64,000 bases of DNA from Hominisplanchenecus murintestinalis (GTDB taxonomy: Bacteria; Bacillota; Clostridia; Lachnospirales; Lachnospiraceae), in the NCBI GenBank assembly GCA_004793585.1, contig SRZB01000012.1:1-64000 (forward strand), written 5' to 3'. The position numbers and the translations under genes were made by a program. Below the pieces are notes generated by a model. The model saw only the letters and a list, made by a program, of their open reading frames with translations. It was not told the DNA's origin and made no database searches. This document shows, piece by piece, positions 39,959 to 49,509 of this stretch. Position 1 is the first letter of the stretch, and the number at the start of each line of letters is the position of its first letter.

Positions 39959-39985
39959 TTGCATTTTCCATTCCATAGGTATAAT
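39959..39985 (+). promoter_or_regulatory. Promoter of the hemolysin III gene
   Basis: TATAAT (39980-39985) with TTGCAT (39959-39964) 15 nt before it, a short spacing. It lies 100 nt before the start codon at 40085, in a 253-nt divergent region that otherwise holds only the xpaC promoter. Confidence 0.5.
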
Positions 39986-40084
39986 ATATCCATAACATGA
40001 CATAGTATTTAAAACTACATTAAGTATTATTGACTCTACTTATTGTATTGGCGCATTTTATTTTAGCAGAAAGGAAGTACCACT

Positions 40085-40771
40085 ATGGCAAAAGAAATAA
40101 AAATGGCATCAAAAAAATTAAAAGACCCCGGCAGCGCAATTACTCATTTTATCGGCATGATGATGGCGGTTTTTGCGGCAACCCCGCTTTTGATCAAGGC
40201 ATTCAGGAATCCTGACCGTCTCCATCTGGTTTCACTTACGATTTTTATCCTGAGTATGATTCTTCTCTATGCTGCCAGTACGATTTATCATTCCCTTGAT
40301 TTATCCGAGCGGGCAAACCGTATTTTACGGAAAATCGACCATATGATGATTTTTATCCTAATTGCAGGAACTTACACCCCTGTTTGTCTGATTGTACTGA
40401 ATAACCGGACAGGATATCTGCTCTGCGCTCTGGTATGGGCGATTGCACTTGTGGGCATCGTAGTAAAAGCTTGCTGGATTACCTGCCCAAAATGGTTTTC
40501 CTCCGTGCTTTACATCGGCATGGGATGGGTATGCGTGCTGGCATTTACCCAGATTGTAAACGCCCTTCCGCCCGCCGCATTTGGCTGGCTTTTGGCCGGA
40601 GGCATTATCTACACGATCGGCGGTGTAATTTACGCCCTGAAGCTGCCTATTTTCAACTCCATGCACCCTTCCTTCGGCTCTCATGAAATCTTTCATCTGT
40701 TCGTGATGGGCGGAAGCATCTGCCACTTCGTGCTGATGTATGCTTTTGTGGCGGGAATGCCGATTGCATAG
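40085..40771 (+). CDS. Hemolysin III / PAQR-family membrane protein
   Basis: 228 residues with seven hydrophobic segments. The family motifs TIYHS near residue 62, KIDH and the C-terminal SHEIFHLFVMGGSICH are present; these Ser/Asp/His residues form the metal site of PAQR proteins. It has a GAAAGGAAG ribosome binding site. Its cellular role is uncertain (membrane fluidity or hydrolase activity have been proposed for the family). A long bidirectional hairpin follows. Confidence 0.9.
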   Translation: MAKEIKMASKKLKDPGSAITHFIGMMMAVFAATPLLIKAFRNPDRLHLVSLTIFILSMILLYAASTIYHSLDLSERANRILRKIDHMMIFILIAGTYTPVCLIVLNNRTGYLLCALVWAIALVGIVVKACWITCPKWFSSVLYIGMGWVCVLAFTQIVNALPPAAFGWLLAGGIIYTIGGVIYALKLPIFNSMHPSFGSHEIFHLFVMGGSICHFVLMYAFVAGMPIA

Positions 40772-40800
40772 AGCTGTTCCTCAGCATTTGTCAAAATGAG

Positions 40801-40903
40801 AAACGGGCGGCTGCAAAACAAGCGATTCCGGCGGCATACAGTACTTATATTTGATTATGTGTACCATATGCCGCCGGACTCTTGTTTTTACAGCCGCCCG
40901 TTT
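40801..40903. terminator. Very long bidirectional hairpin
   Basis: Nested inverted repeats across 103 nt: AAACGGGCGGCTG (40801) pairs with CAGCCGCCCGTTT (to 40903), then AAAACAAG with CTTGTTTT, then CCGGCGGCATA with TATGCCGCCGG. It sits exactly between the convergent hemolysin III and 817-residue protein genes and ends in TTTTC on the plus strand, so it likely terminates both. Confidence 0.75.
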
Positions 40904-40906
40904 TCT

Positions 40907-43360
40907 TTATTCCGTAATCGGATCGAGATATGTGATAAACACATTCCCCGCCTCTTCAAACATATCTTTGCTGTCCTGCAGCCCTGCGTAGGTCAGTTCT
41001 TCGTCCCCTTTCTCCAAAAGCCTGGTGTTGTACTCATCATAGCCTCCGATAATCACCACCCCGCCGGGCGTCTTCGCCAGCACCGGGGTTCCGGCGCTTA
41101 CAAAATACAGCACCTGCTCCAGTGTACATCCGGTAAGGTCGAGAACCCTCTGGCTCATCTCTGACTGTATAACTGCCGCATCCAGCTTATATTCCCGAAA
41201 CACTTCAGGGAAGGTCTTGACATTCAAATCCAGCTTCGTTTGCTTATTTCCTCTCTCCCATACCATCCTCTGTTTCCCGTCAACTACAACGCCCAGCATC
41301 TCATCTGCCCTGCGGATTGCCTGGTTCGCAGAAGTATAAATACCGTCCAGGTATCCTTTCGCATACACGTAATAAAGATCCTCGGACTTTTTCTTTGGCT
41401 CAAGAATAATCTCTTTCGACCCCTCAAAAATCTGCTGACGGCATTTAATAAGGCGGGGAGGCTCTGCAGCCTTTAACGCAGTTCCTACTTTCAGGATATG
41501 AATTTCCTTTTTCCTTTCCGAAACTGCCGTCGTCAGCCCAAAACTTGTCTCTTCGCTGGCAGCGCTTCCCACAATCTGGTCTTCCGGAGCTTCCTGATAG
41601 CCGCTTCCTGATTTACGGATGCGTTTAAGGGTCATCAGGCCATCCTTAATCTCTGCTTCGGATACATAACAGTCTTTGGGCGCGTAATCTTTCACCGTCT
41701 GCCCGGCTTCATTTACAATCAATATCTGATGCATCGGGAAAATTTCGCTTCCTTCATGGCTAAGGTCTATCTTTTCGGTATCCGCCAGCCCATAGGCAAG
41801 ATCCTCTCCTATAAATCCCAGGAATTTCAGTCGTTGACCCTCTCCGCAGGTGATTTTCCGCATCGCATGAGTTTCCAAATCCATAACTGTAATTGCTGAA
41901 GCGTCGTATGGGTCTTTTCCATCCATCCACCCAAACTGCCTTCCCGATGCGGACGCCCCATAGCATCCATAGGCCAGCCCGGAAATCACTTTGTCCACCT
42001 GCCTGCTCTCCATATTCACAAAATATGCTTCTTCATTGACCAGCAGATAAAAACCATTTCTGTCCTTCGTCACATATGCCAGGGACTTGACGTCCCGTTT
42101 CAACAGGGAAAACGCCTGATTCGTATCCACAAACAGGCATTCTGTCACTACCGAACTCCCTGCATCATAATAATAAACCGCCACGCCGGACTCCCCTTCA
42201 TGGATTCCCCGGTTCATATAACCGCAAACCAGAAAGTACATGCTCCCCTGCTCATCGATATTGACGACCTGTATATCATTCCGGTTATACATTGACCTGG
42301 AATCTAATTTCCCCTCCTGCGCAAAACTAAATACCTGTACCAGTTTATTCCCACTCACATCATAGCTCCACAGTGTACCCTCGCGTACAAAGGCAAAGAA
42401 GTTATTTTTCAAGTCATTCTTATACGTCACATCGCGTCCGGTAATTCCCAGAATAATACCTTTCTCACTCAAAATAGACGCTTCCGGATCAAACACTTCG
42501 CTGGTATCCCTTTCAAAATCCAGCAGAAGTATCCTGGAGTCCGTATAACGCATCCTGTAATATTCCGATACCCGGTACAGCTCCGTGCGGTTGTCCTCGT
42601 CAACGGCAGAAATCATATAGTCCAGGACAACCGTGCCTGTATTTTCATTCAGCTCACAGATATTCGGAACCGGCGCATAATAAAGCTTTGGTGATATCCC
42701 TTTCCAAATCATCTGGGACGTGCTGCTGTGGATATTCACATGTGCAAAAGTGGAATTGTCTGCCTCCGGATCCGGCTCCACAAACTCCTCAATATTTAAA
42801 TCGTTCCCTTCCAGGCAGTTTTGGTAGAAATCGGTGACAAAATCAATGTATGCCTTCGCATTCAATCCGTCCTGGCGTATAATCCTGGTATAATAATAAA
42901 TGTCACGGTTCCCGGAAGTAATTACGATTTTCAGCATATACTCTGTGTTGATCAGGATTTTATTCTGCAATTCCAGGGTAGCGGTCACATACTTTTCGCC
43001 CTCTTTGATTTTCGTTACTTTTGTATTTTCCATCGAAGTCTTTCCATCGGAGGTAAGCACCTCAAAGCTTACGCCGCTCACCTGGCGCTGAAAAGGCTGA
43101 ATCTGAATCGTGAGCGTCCGCTCACTGCTGATTGGCGTGAGCGCATCACGCATCGCCATTACGTCCATTTCCTTCACATGGCCGTGCAGGCTGTTCATCT
43201 GTGTTTCTTCCTCCAGGACATAGACCAACGGCAGGGACGGCTCCCCCATTTCCTGCGTAGAATCCGGCTTCCCCCGATTGATAATCCTTCCAAATACAAA
43301 TACTGCCGCGAAAAATATAAGCAGCAATATTCCTACCCTTATCATTATTTTTTTAACCAT
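40907..43360 (-). CDS. Membrane-anchored protein of unknown function, 817 residues
   Basis: 817 residues. An N-terminal transmembrane helix (about 5-25) anchors a large extracytoplasmic part. Residues roughly 290-640 have repeating beta-strand segments (for example ILGITGRDVTYKND, AYVTKDRNGFYLLV) compatible with a beta-propeller. The C-terminus, with VLYFVSAGTPVLA, GGVVIIGGYDEYNTR and ITYLDP, resembles the C39-like cysteine peptidase fold, but a normal His is not seen at the GG position. Function unknown. It lies 16 nt after the methyltransferase gene on the same strand. Confidence 0.8.
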   Translation of the reverse strand: MVKKIMIRVGILLLIFFAAVFVFGRIINRGKPDSTQEMGEPSLPLVYVLEEETQMNSLHGHVKEMDVMAMRDALTPISSERTLTIQIQPFQRQVSGVSFEVLTSDGKTSMENTKVTKIKEGEKYVTATLELQNKILINTEYMLKIVITSGNRDIYYYTRIIRQDGLNAKAYIDFVTDFYQNCLEGNDLNIEEFVEPDPEADNSTFAHVNIHSSTSQMIWKGISPKLYYAPVPNICELNENTGTVVLDYMISAVDEDNRTELYRVSEYYRMRYTDSRILLLDFERDTSEVFDPEASILSEKGIILGITGRDVTYKNDLKNNFFAFVREGTLWSYDVSGNKLVQVFSFAQEGKLDSRSMYNRNDIQVVNIDEQGSMYFLVCGYMNRGIHEGESGVAVYYYDAGSSVVTECLFVDTNQAFSLLKRDVKSLAYVTKDRNGFYLLVNEEAYFVNMESRQVDKVISGLAYGCYGASASGRQFGWMDGKDPYDASAITVMDLETHAMRKITCGEGQRLKFLGFIGEDLAYGLADTEKIDLSHEGSEIFPMHQILIVNEAGQTVKDYAPKDCYVSEAEIKDGLMTLKRIRKSGSGYQEAPEDQIVGSAASEETSFGLTTAVSERKKEIHILKVGTALKAAEPPRLIKCRQQIFEGSKEIILEPKKKSEDLYYVYAKGYLDGIYTSANQAIRRADEMLGVVVDGKQRMVWERGNKQTKLDLNVKTFPEVFREYKLDAAVIQSEMSQRVLDLTGCTLEQVLYFVSAGTPVLAKTPGGVVIIGGYDEYNTRLLEKGDEELTYAGLQDSKDMFEEAGNVFITYLDPITE

Positions 43361-43376
43361 TCCTGTGTGCCTCCCC

Positions 43377-44633
43377 TTATGGCTTCAGCAATCTGCCCAG
43401 CAGAGGTTCCACCCCCAGGAACTCTGCGCAGGCATCCAGCTTTTCATTTTTCTTTCTGCCTCCTGTCTTTACTGCACGGATCAGGATATTTTTCGGCGTA
43501 TGTTCCATGTCGATGAATTCAAGTATCTGAACCTGATACCCCTGTTCCTCCAGATACCCTGCCCGCAGCGCGTCCGTAACCAATGCCGCCACCCGCTCTT
43601 TGATAAGCCCGTATTTCAACACCGGCTCAAGTACGCTGCTATGTATCTGCGCGTTCAGTTCGTGCTGGCAGCACGGCACTGACAAAATGACTTTTGCCCC
43701 CCATTTTACCGCTTTATCCAAAGCGTAATCGCTGGCTGTGTCACACGCATGGAGCGTCACTACCATATCTACTGTACCGCCGCTTTCATAGGATGCGATA
43801 TCCCCCGCTAGGAACGTAAGCTTTTCATAGCCATATTTCTTTGCTAGCTGCCTGCAGCGCCCGATAACTTCCGTTTTCAAATCCAGGCCTATCACCCGGA
43901 TATCCAATCCCTGCAGTTCTTTCAGATAATAATACATAGCAAATGTGAGGTAAGATTTTCCACAGCCAAAATCAAGAATCGTCAGCTCCCGCCCTTCGTC
44001 AAGCTGCGGCCGTACATCCTCAATAAATTCCAGAAAACGGTTAATCTGCCGAAACTTATCATACCGTGCTTTCACAACTTTCCCTTCCGGCGTCATCACC
44101 CCCAAATCCACCAGAAAAGGCACCGCTGTCCCTTCCTCCAGAATATACCGTTTCTGCCTGTCATGGGACAAGTCCGCTGCACGCCCTTCCTCCTGCCTGC
44201 ATTTTCTTTTCACTGTGATATTTCCCTTTTTTCCTGCAAGTACAGATATATTTTCTTTCGTAGTAAGCATCTGCATCTGCTTAAAATCTTCCCGAAGATG
44301 CCGCGCCAAAACCTGCACCAGTTCTTCTTTCCTATAGTTCCTGTGCAATTCCTGCTTCCCCAGCTGCTCTGACGCCTGGAACAGAAGCTCCCCCTTCTGA
44401 GCGATAGGGCGTATCTTTATCTTACGGATACCTTCCTTTTTCCTGGCGCCGCTAAGCACGATATACACCAAATTCCCATTCAGGCACTCATCTAAAATTT
44501 TCTGCAATTTTTCCATTCTGCTTTTAAATCTCCCTGTTTCCAAAAGGGCAGACGCCCCGGTAAAATGCTTTTCCTCTATTGTAATGGGTTTGTCCCAAAA
44601 CCACAACCCGGAAATTAAAATTTTTATAACCAT
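43377..44633 (-). CDS. SAM-dependent methyltransferase (Methyltransf_32 type)
   Basis: 418 residues. The N-terminal 180 residues are basic and family-specific; a class I methyltransferase core follows with ILDFGCGKSYLTFA (SAM loop), IGLDLK and VTLHACDTASD, the layout of the Methyltransf_32 family. The substrate is unknown (RNA or protein). The start at 44633 has GAAAGGAA upstream; the ORF extension to 44867 overlaps the divergent gene and is rejected. Probably co-transcribed with the 817-residue protein. Confidence 0.88.
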   Translation of the reverse strand: MVIKILISGLWFWDKPITIEEKHFTGASALLETGRFKSRMEKLQKILDECLNGNLVYIVLSGARKKEGIRKIKIRPIAQKGELLFQASEQLGKQELHRNYRKEELVQVLARHLREDFKQMQMLTTKENISVLAGKKGNITVKRKCRQEEGRAADLSHDRQKRYILEEGTAVPFLVDLGVMTPEGKVVKARYDKFRQINRFLEFIEDVRPQLDEGRELTILDFGCGKSYLTFAMYYYLKELQGLDIRVIGLDLKTEVIGRCRQLAKKYGYEKLTFLAGDIASYESGGTVDMVVTLHACDTASDYALDKAVKWGAKVILSVPCCQHELNAQIHSSVLEPVLKYGLIKERVAALVTDALRAGYLEEQGYQVQILEFIDMEHTPKNILIRAVKTGGRKKNEKLDACAEFLGVEPLLGRLLKP

Positions 44634-44696
44634 ATAAGTTCCTTTCTTCCGCCGCGTTTCATATAATATATAAAATGCCTGTGAAGGAAAAATCAC

Positions 44697-45389
44697 ATGA
44701 ATTATCAGGGATATTGCAGATGCGCAGGCTGCCCGGTAAGGCGGCAGGAAATGGAATATGAAATGGGAGGTGGAAACAGCTATGTACCGGGGTACGGCAT
44801 GGATATCCAGCCTGAATATGGTACCTGTCCATGTATGGCACAGCCAAGAGGAATGAATATGCCCCAAACACGGGACGCCGATATGTGGCAGCCCAGAAAT
44901 CCGGATAGCTGGCAGCCATCAAACGGAAACACGCTTCCTCCACAGAGGATGCCCGCAGCACAGCCGGCGGCAAACGGAGAAATGCCCTACTATCAAATGC
45001 CGGGATATCCTCAAGCGCTCTGGCAGGAAATGGAAAGCGATAAAGATATGCAAAAGCTAAAAGAAATGTATCCGGACGCAGCAAAGGAAATTCTTCCTTA
45101 TATAGAGGAAGAATGTGACAAAATGGAATATGAAGGCAGCGTCATGTTTGATGAATATCCGGATAGGGTAATGATGGGAAAAATACGGAATACTATTTAC
45201 GATAAAGTAAAAGACAAATATGAACTCCCCGAAGACGGAGATAAGGACGAGGTTCTTGCCATGAACCGTGAAACCAGAAGGCGCTATCCGCCAAGAAAAA
45301 ACTGGCTGGGCGATATGATAGACGTCCTGCTGTTCCAGGAAATGCACCGCCGCAGATGCCGTCACAGGAACTGCCGCGGATGGCGCTGA
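44697..45389 (+). CDS. Small Met/Pro/Tyr-rich protein of unknown function
   Basis: 230 residues. Cys-rich N-terminus (CRCAGC), a low-complexity Met/Gln/Pro linker (about 45-105), then a conserved-looking helical block (MYPDAAKEILPYIEEECDKM) and an Arg-rich C-terminus (HRRRCRHRNCRGWR). GAAGGAAAA precedes the ATG. No family recognised; composition would suit a spore-coat or coat-associated protein, which is only inference. Divergent from the methyltransferase gene. Confidence 0.65.
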   Translation: MNYQGYCRCAGCPVRRQEMEYEMGGGNSYVPGYGMDIQPEYGTCPCMAQPRGMNMPQTRDADMWQPRNPDSWQPSNGNTLPPQRMPAAQPAANGEMPYYQMPGYPQALWQEMESDKDMQKLKEMYPDAAKEILPYIEEECDKMEYEGSVMFDEYPDRVMMGKIRNTIYDKVKDKYELPEDGDKDEVLAMNRETRRRYPPRKNWLGDMIDVLLFQEMHRRRCRHRNCRGWR

Positions 45390-45520
45390 ACTCCGTAAAT
45401 ATTCATCTATCATCTTCTGGCTTTCCCTCACCGCTTCCCGGGAAAGCCAAAAGATTTCTAACGAAATCCTTTTGAATGAAACTCTGTGAAAAACCACTTC
45501 CCAATCCCGCCAAAAAATGC

Positions 45521-45526
45521 TATGAT
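45521..45526 (+). promoter_or_regulatory. Possible gdpP operon promoter
   Basis: TGCTATGAT fits an extended -10 element about 75 nt upstream of gdpP; TTCCCA 17 nt upstream is a poor -35 box. A second TATAAT lies at 45530. Confidence 0.35.
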
Positions 45527-45601
45527 GAATATAATTGTCCGGCTGTATGGAAACTGCCATACAGTTATAGATATACATTCCCGTATACGAGGAGGAGCGG
45601 C

Positions 45602-47656
45602 ATGAACGGCAGGAAAAAAGTAAAGTTCAACGGAAAGCTCAAGTCATATATGCAGTGGCCGCTGATTATGACGGTCTTTTTAATACTTATGGATTTTTTA
45701 GTATACTGCATAGATATAAAAGCAGGATTGGTAGTATCAGCCTTTACGGTAGTCTACCTTATTATCGCGCTGGTTCTCCTGCTCCACTACAAACCTAACA
45801 TCATGAATGAAATGATTTATTTCGCCACCCAGTATGGACAAGTACAGAAAAAGCTGCTGGAGGAATTCGACATTCCTTATGCGCTGCTGGACTGTGAAGG
45901 AAAGCTTATCTGGATGAATTATGAGTTTGGCAGGATTATCGGAAAAGACAAGGCTTACCACAAAAATATCCAGATTCCGTTTCCTGAAATCGACCCCGGA
46001 ATGTTACCTTCTAAGCGCAGCCATAATTCTGTAGAAATCACTCACAACGAACGGGACTATCGTGTACAGTTCCGCAAGATTTCCGTAGAAATCCTGGACA
46101 AGTCCGTGGATATTATAGAAATTCCTGAAGGAAGCAGCTATCTGATTGCCATGTATCTTTTTGACAACACGGATTTGAATGAATGTCTGCGCGAAAACCA
46201 GGCGCAGAAAATGACAGCCGGATTGATTTATCTTGATAATTATGACGAGGCCCTTGACAGCGTAGAGGAAGTGCGCCGCTCCCTTCTGGTAGCTTTGATT
46301 GACAGGAAAATCACAAAATATATTTCCGATTTGGACGGCGTGGTGAAAAAACTTGAAAAAGACAAATATTTTATTGCCATAAAATACAAGAGCCTGAAAG
46401 ACCTTGAAGCCTCTCGTTTTTCTCTTCTGGAAGAAGTCAAGACGGTAAATATCGGAAACGAAATGAATGTAACGTTGAGCATTGGCATTGGCGTTAATGG
46501 GAGCGGTTATATCCAGAACTGTGAATTTTCCCGGATTGCCATTGAGATGGCGTTGGGACGGGGCGGCGACCAGGCCGTTGTCAAAGACGGAGAAAATATT
46601 TCCTACTATGGCGGCAAGTCACAGCAGATGGAAAAGAGTACCCGCGTAAAAGCGAGGGTGAAAGCCCATGCACTCCGGGAATTTATCGGCGGTAAAGAAA
46701 AAGTTGTCATCATGGGACATCAGGTCACGGATATAGATTCCTTTGGCGCGGCAGTCGGCGTCTACTGTGCCGCGAAAATGCTGGGAAAACACGCGCATAT
46801 CGTCTTAGGAGACATCAACGGTTCCATCCGCCCCTGGGTAAGTCTTTTCCTGGACAACCCGGATTATGAAAAGGATATGTTTGTCACCCATGCAGAGGCA
46901 AAATCTATTGTAAACAATGATACGGTCGTCGTAGTGGTAGACACAAACAGGCCCAACATGACAGAATGTGAGCAGCTGCTCCATATGACGAAGACTATCG
47001 TTGTCCTCGACCACCATAGACAGGGCAGTGAAGTAATAAAAAATGCGGTTCTTTCCTATATTGAGCCGTATGCCTCCTCCGCCTGTGAAATGATTGCGGA
47101 AATCCTGCAGTATTTTTCAGATAATGTACGTCTGAAAAGCCGCGAGGCGGACTGCATCTACGCAGGCATCATTATTGATACCAATAACTTTGTCACAAAG
47201 ACAGGCGTGCGTACTTTCGAAGCTGCCGCGTTTCTGCGCCGCTGCGGGGCAGATGTAACCCGAGTGCGGAAGATGCTTCGAAACGATATGGCCTCTTATA
47301 AGGCAAGAGCTGAAGTCGTACGGCACTCTGAGGTATTCCGGGACTGCTACGCCATCAGCGTCTGCCCGCCGAACCAGGCGCTCGAAAGTCCTACAGTTGT
47401 CGGCGCACAGGCCGCTAACGAACTGCTGAACATCATCGGCGTAAAAGCCTCTTTTGTAATGACTGAATATAAGGGCCGGATTTATATCAGCGCCCGCGCC
47501 ATTGATGAAGTTAATGTCCAGATTATTATGGAACGTATGGGAGGCGGAGGCCACTTAAATATCGCAGGAGCGCAGCTTGACGGCGTTACCTTAGAAGACG
47601 CAAGAACAAAATTAAAAGACACACTTATTAAAATGTCAGAAGAAGGAGCGATTTAA
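45602..47656 (+). CDS. gdpP: Cyclic-di-AMP phosphodiesterase GdpP
   Basis: 684 residues. Two transmembrane helices (about 17-60), a PAS domain (about 80-170), a degenerate GGDEF domain (about 175-310) and a DHH/DHHA1 phosphodiesterase: [10 protein letters not shown] (near 378), VVLDHHRQG (near 470) and [12 protein letters not shown] (near 648). It hydrolyses cyclic di-AMP to pApA. The start at 45602 has GGAGGAG directly upstream; the extension to 45476 has none. The gdpP-rplI-dnaB order is the usual one in Firmicutes. Confidence 0.96.
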   Translation: MNGRKKVKFNGKLKSYMQWPLIMTVFLILMDFLVYCIDIKAGLVVSAFTVVYLIIALVLLLHYKPNIMNEMIYFATQYGQVQKKLLEEFDIPYALLDCEGKLIWMNYEFGRIIGKDKAYHKNIQIPFPEIDPGMLPSKRSHNSVEITHNERDYRVQFRKISVEILDKSVDIIEIPEGSSYLIAMYLFDNTDLNECLRENQAQKMTAGLIYLDNYDEALDSVEEVRRSLLVALIDRKITKYISDLDGVVKKLEKDKYFIAIKYKSLKDLEASRFSLLEEVKTVNIGNEMNVTLSIGIGVNGSGYIQNCEFSRIAIEMALGRGGDQAVVKDGENISYYGGKSQQMEKSTRVKARVKAHALREFIGGKEKVVIMGHQVTDIDSFGAAVGVYCAAKMLGKHAHIVLGDINGSIRPWVSLFLDNPDYEKDMFVTHAEAKSIVNNDTVVVVVDTNRPNMTECEQLLHMTKTIVVLDHHRQGSEVIKNAVLSYIEPYASSACEMIAEILQYFSDNVRLKSREADCIYAGIIIDTNNFVTKTGVRTFEAAAFLRRCGADVTRVRKMLRNDMASYKARAEVVRHSEVFRDCYAISVCPPNQALESPTVVGAQAANELLNIIGVKASFVMTEYKGRIYISARAIDEVNVQIIMERMGGGGHLNIAGAQLDGVTLEDARTKLKDTLIKMSEEGAI

Positions 47657-47657
47657 A

Positions 47658-48104
47658 ATGAAAGTAATCTTAATAGAGGATGTAAAATCTCTCGGCAAAA
47701 AAGGGGAAACTGTAAATGTAAGCGACGGATATGCCAGAAATGCATTATTCCCAAAAAAGCTTGCTCTGGAAGCCACACCCCAAAATATCAACGACTTAAA
47801 GCTCCAGAAAGCCCATGCAGACAAAGTAGCTCAGAAAGCGCTGGAAGACGCAAAGGCTTTTGCCGCTGAGATTGCCACAAAGGAAATCCAGGTAGCCATC
47901 AAGGTAGGCGAAGGGGGACGTGCTTTCGGTTCTGTCTCTTCAAAAGAAATATCTGAGGCTGCTAAGGCTCAGCTCGGATACACTCTGGATAAAAAGAAAA
48001 TTCTGCTTCCCAATCCACTGAAAGCCTTGGGAACCACCACCGTAGGAATCAAGCTGCACCCGAAGGTGACGGCAGAACTGAAAGTTATCGTAAAGGAAGC
48101 TTAA
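47658..48104 (+). CDS. rplI: 50S ribosomal protein L9
   Basis: 148 residues. N-terminal [17 protein letters not shown]...[13 protein letters not shown] is the L9 signature binding 23S rRNA, followed by the long connecting helix and C-terminal domain. Starts 1 nt after gdpP and 3 nt before dnaB. Confidence 0.98.
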   Translation: MKVILIEDVKSLGKKGETVNVSDGYARNALFPKKLALEATPQNINDLKLQKAHADKVAQKALEDAKAFAAEIATKEIQVAIKVGEGGRAFGSVSSKEISEAAKAQLGYTLDKKKILLPNPLKALGTTTVGIKLHPKVTAELKVIVKEA

Positions 48105-48107
48105 GTC

Positions 48108-49436
48108 ATGGAAGAAGCACTGATTAAACGGGTACTTCCCCACAGCCCGGAGGCGGAACAGTCTGTAATTGGCTCCATGCTTATGGACAGGGAAGCGATT
48201 ATGGCTGCTTCCGAGATCATTGACAGCGCAGACTTTTACCAGCATCAGTACGGAATCCTATTTGAGACGATGCTGGAACTGTATAACGAGGGAACGCCTG
48301 TAGATTTAATCACTCTGCAGGACAGGCTGCGTGAGAAGGATGTACCGCCGGAAATCAGCAGCTTGGAATTCGCCAAAGATTTGCTCAGCTCTGTGTATAC
48401 TTCTACCAATGTGCGGCAATATGCACAGATTGTATATGAGAAGTCCATACTCCGCAAATTAATCAAGGAGTCTGAGGAAACTGCCAACATCTGCTATCTG
48501 GGCAAAGAGCGGGTGGACGACATTATGGAGGACACGGAAAAGAGAATTTTTTCCCTGCTCCAAAAAAGAAACACCGGAGATTTCGTTCCCATCAAAGACG
48601 TTGTCCTGAACGCCCTGGATAAAATAGAACTTGCCTCAAAGAACCGCGGCAGCGTTACGGGGATTCCTACAGGATTTATCGATTTAGATTATAAAACTTC
48701 CGGTATGCAGCCTTCCGATTTGATTCTCATTGCCGCCCGTCCCTCAATGGGAAAGACCGCGTTTGTTCTGAATATTGCGCAGCACATGGCGTTTAAAAAT
48801 GACGTGACCGCAGCGATTTTCAGTTTGGAAATGTCCAAGGAACAGCTGGTCAACCGACTGTTCTCCCTGGAATCAAAAGTAGATTCTCAATCTATCCGAA
48901 CCGGAAACCTGAGTGACGATGACTGGGCGAAGCTTATTGAAAGCGCCGGAATCATTGGCAAATCAAACCTGATTATTGACGATACTCCCGGTATCTCCGT
49001 AAGTGAACTGCGCTCCAAATGCCGGAAATATAAACTGGAACATAACCTGGGTATTATTATCATTGACTACCTTCAGCTCATGACCGGAAGCAAGCGTTCA
49101 GACTCCAGGCAGCAGGAAATCTCCGATATTTCCCGCTCCTTAAAGGAAGTCGCCCGTGAGCTAAGCGTTCCGGTTATTGCCCTTTCCCAGCTCAGCCGTG
49201 CAGTTGAACAGCGTCCTGACCACCGCCCTATGCTCTCCGATTTGCGTGAATCCGGCGCCATTGAGCAGGACGCAGATGTCGTAATGTTCATTTACCGCGA
49301 CGACTACTACAACAAAGACAGCGAAAAGAAAAATATTGCGGAAATCATCATTGCCAAACAGAGAAACGGCCCGATTGGAACTGTAGAACTGGTTTGGCTG
49401 CCTAATTATACAAAATTTGCAAATATGCAGAAGTAA
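48108..49436 (+). CDS. dnaB: Replicative DNA helicase DnaB
   Basis: 442 residues. N-terminal helical domain (about 8-110), linker, and RecA-type helicase domain with Walker A RPSMGKTAF (near 211), Walker B IIIIDYLQLM and the C-terminal GPIGTVEL motif. Unwinds DNA at the replication fork. No intein is present. Last gene before a terminator at 49447. Confidence 0.98.
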   Translation: MEEALIKRVLPHSPEAEQSVIGSMLMDREAIMAASEIIDSADFYQHQYGILFETMLELYNEGTPVDLITLQDRLREKDVPPEISSLEFAKDLLSSVYTSTNVRQYAQIVYEKSILRKLIKESEETANICYLGKERVDDIMEDTEKRIFSLLQKRNTGDFVPIKDVVLNALDKIELASKNRGSVTGIPTGFIDLDYKTSGMQPSDLILIAARPSMGKTAFVLNIAQHMAFKNDVTAAIFSLEMSKEQLVNRLFSLESKVDSQSIRTGNLSDDDWAKLIESAGIIGKSNLIIDDTPGISVSELRSKCRKYKLEHNLGIIIIDYLQLMTGSKRSDSRQQEISDISRSLKEVARELSVPVIALSQLSRAVEQRPDHRPMLSDLRESGAIEQDADVVMFIYRDDYYNKDSEKKNIAEIIIAKQRNGPIGTVELVWLPNYTKFANMQK

Positions 49437-49446
49437 TTCTATATAA

Positions 49447-49491
49447 AAAAGAGCTGCCGGCAAATGATATCATTTACCGACGGCTTCTTTT
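49447..49491. terminator. Bidirectional terminator between dnaB and ahcY
   Basis: AAAAGAGCTGCCGG...CCGACGGCTTCTTTT, about 17 paired bases with few mismatches and an AAATGATATCATTT apex. A-rich on one side and T-rich on the other, so it works for both convergent genes. Confidence 0.8.
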
Positions 49492-49509
49492 ATTGCTCCA
49501 AACAGATTT

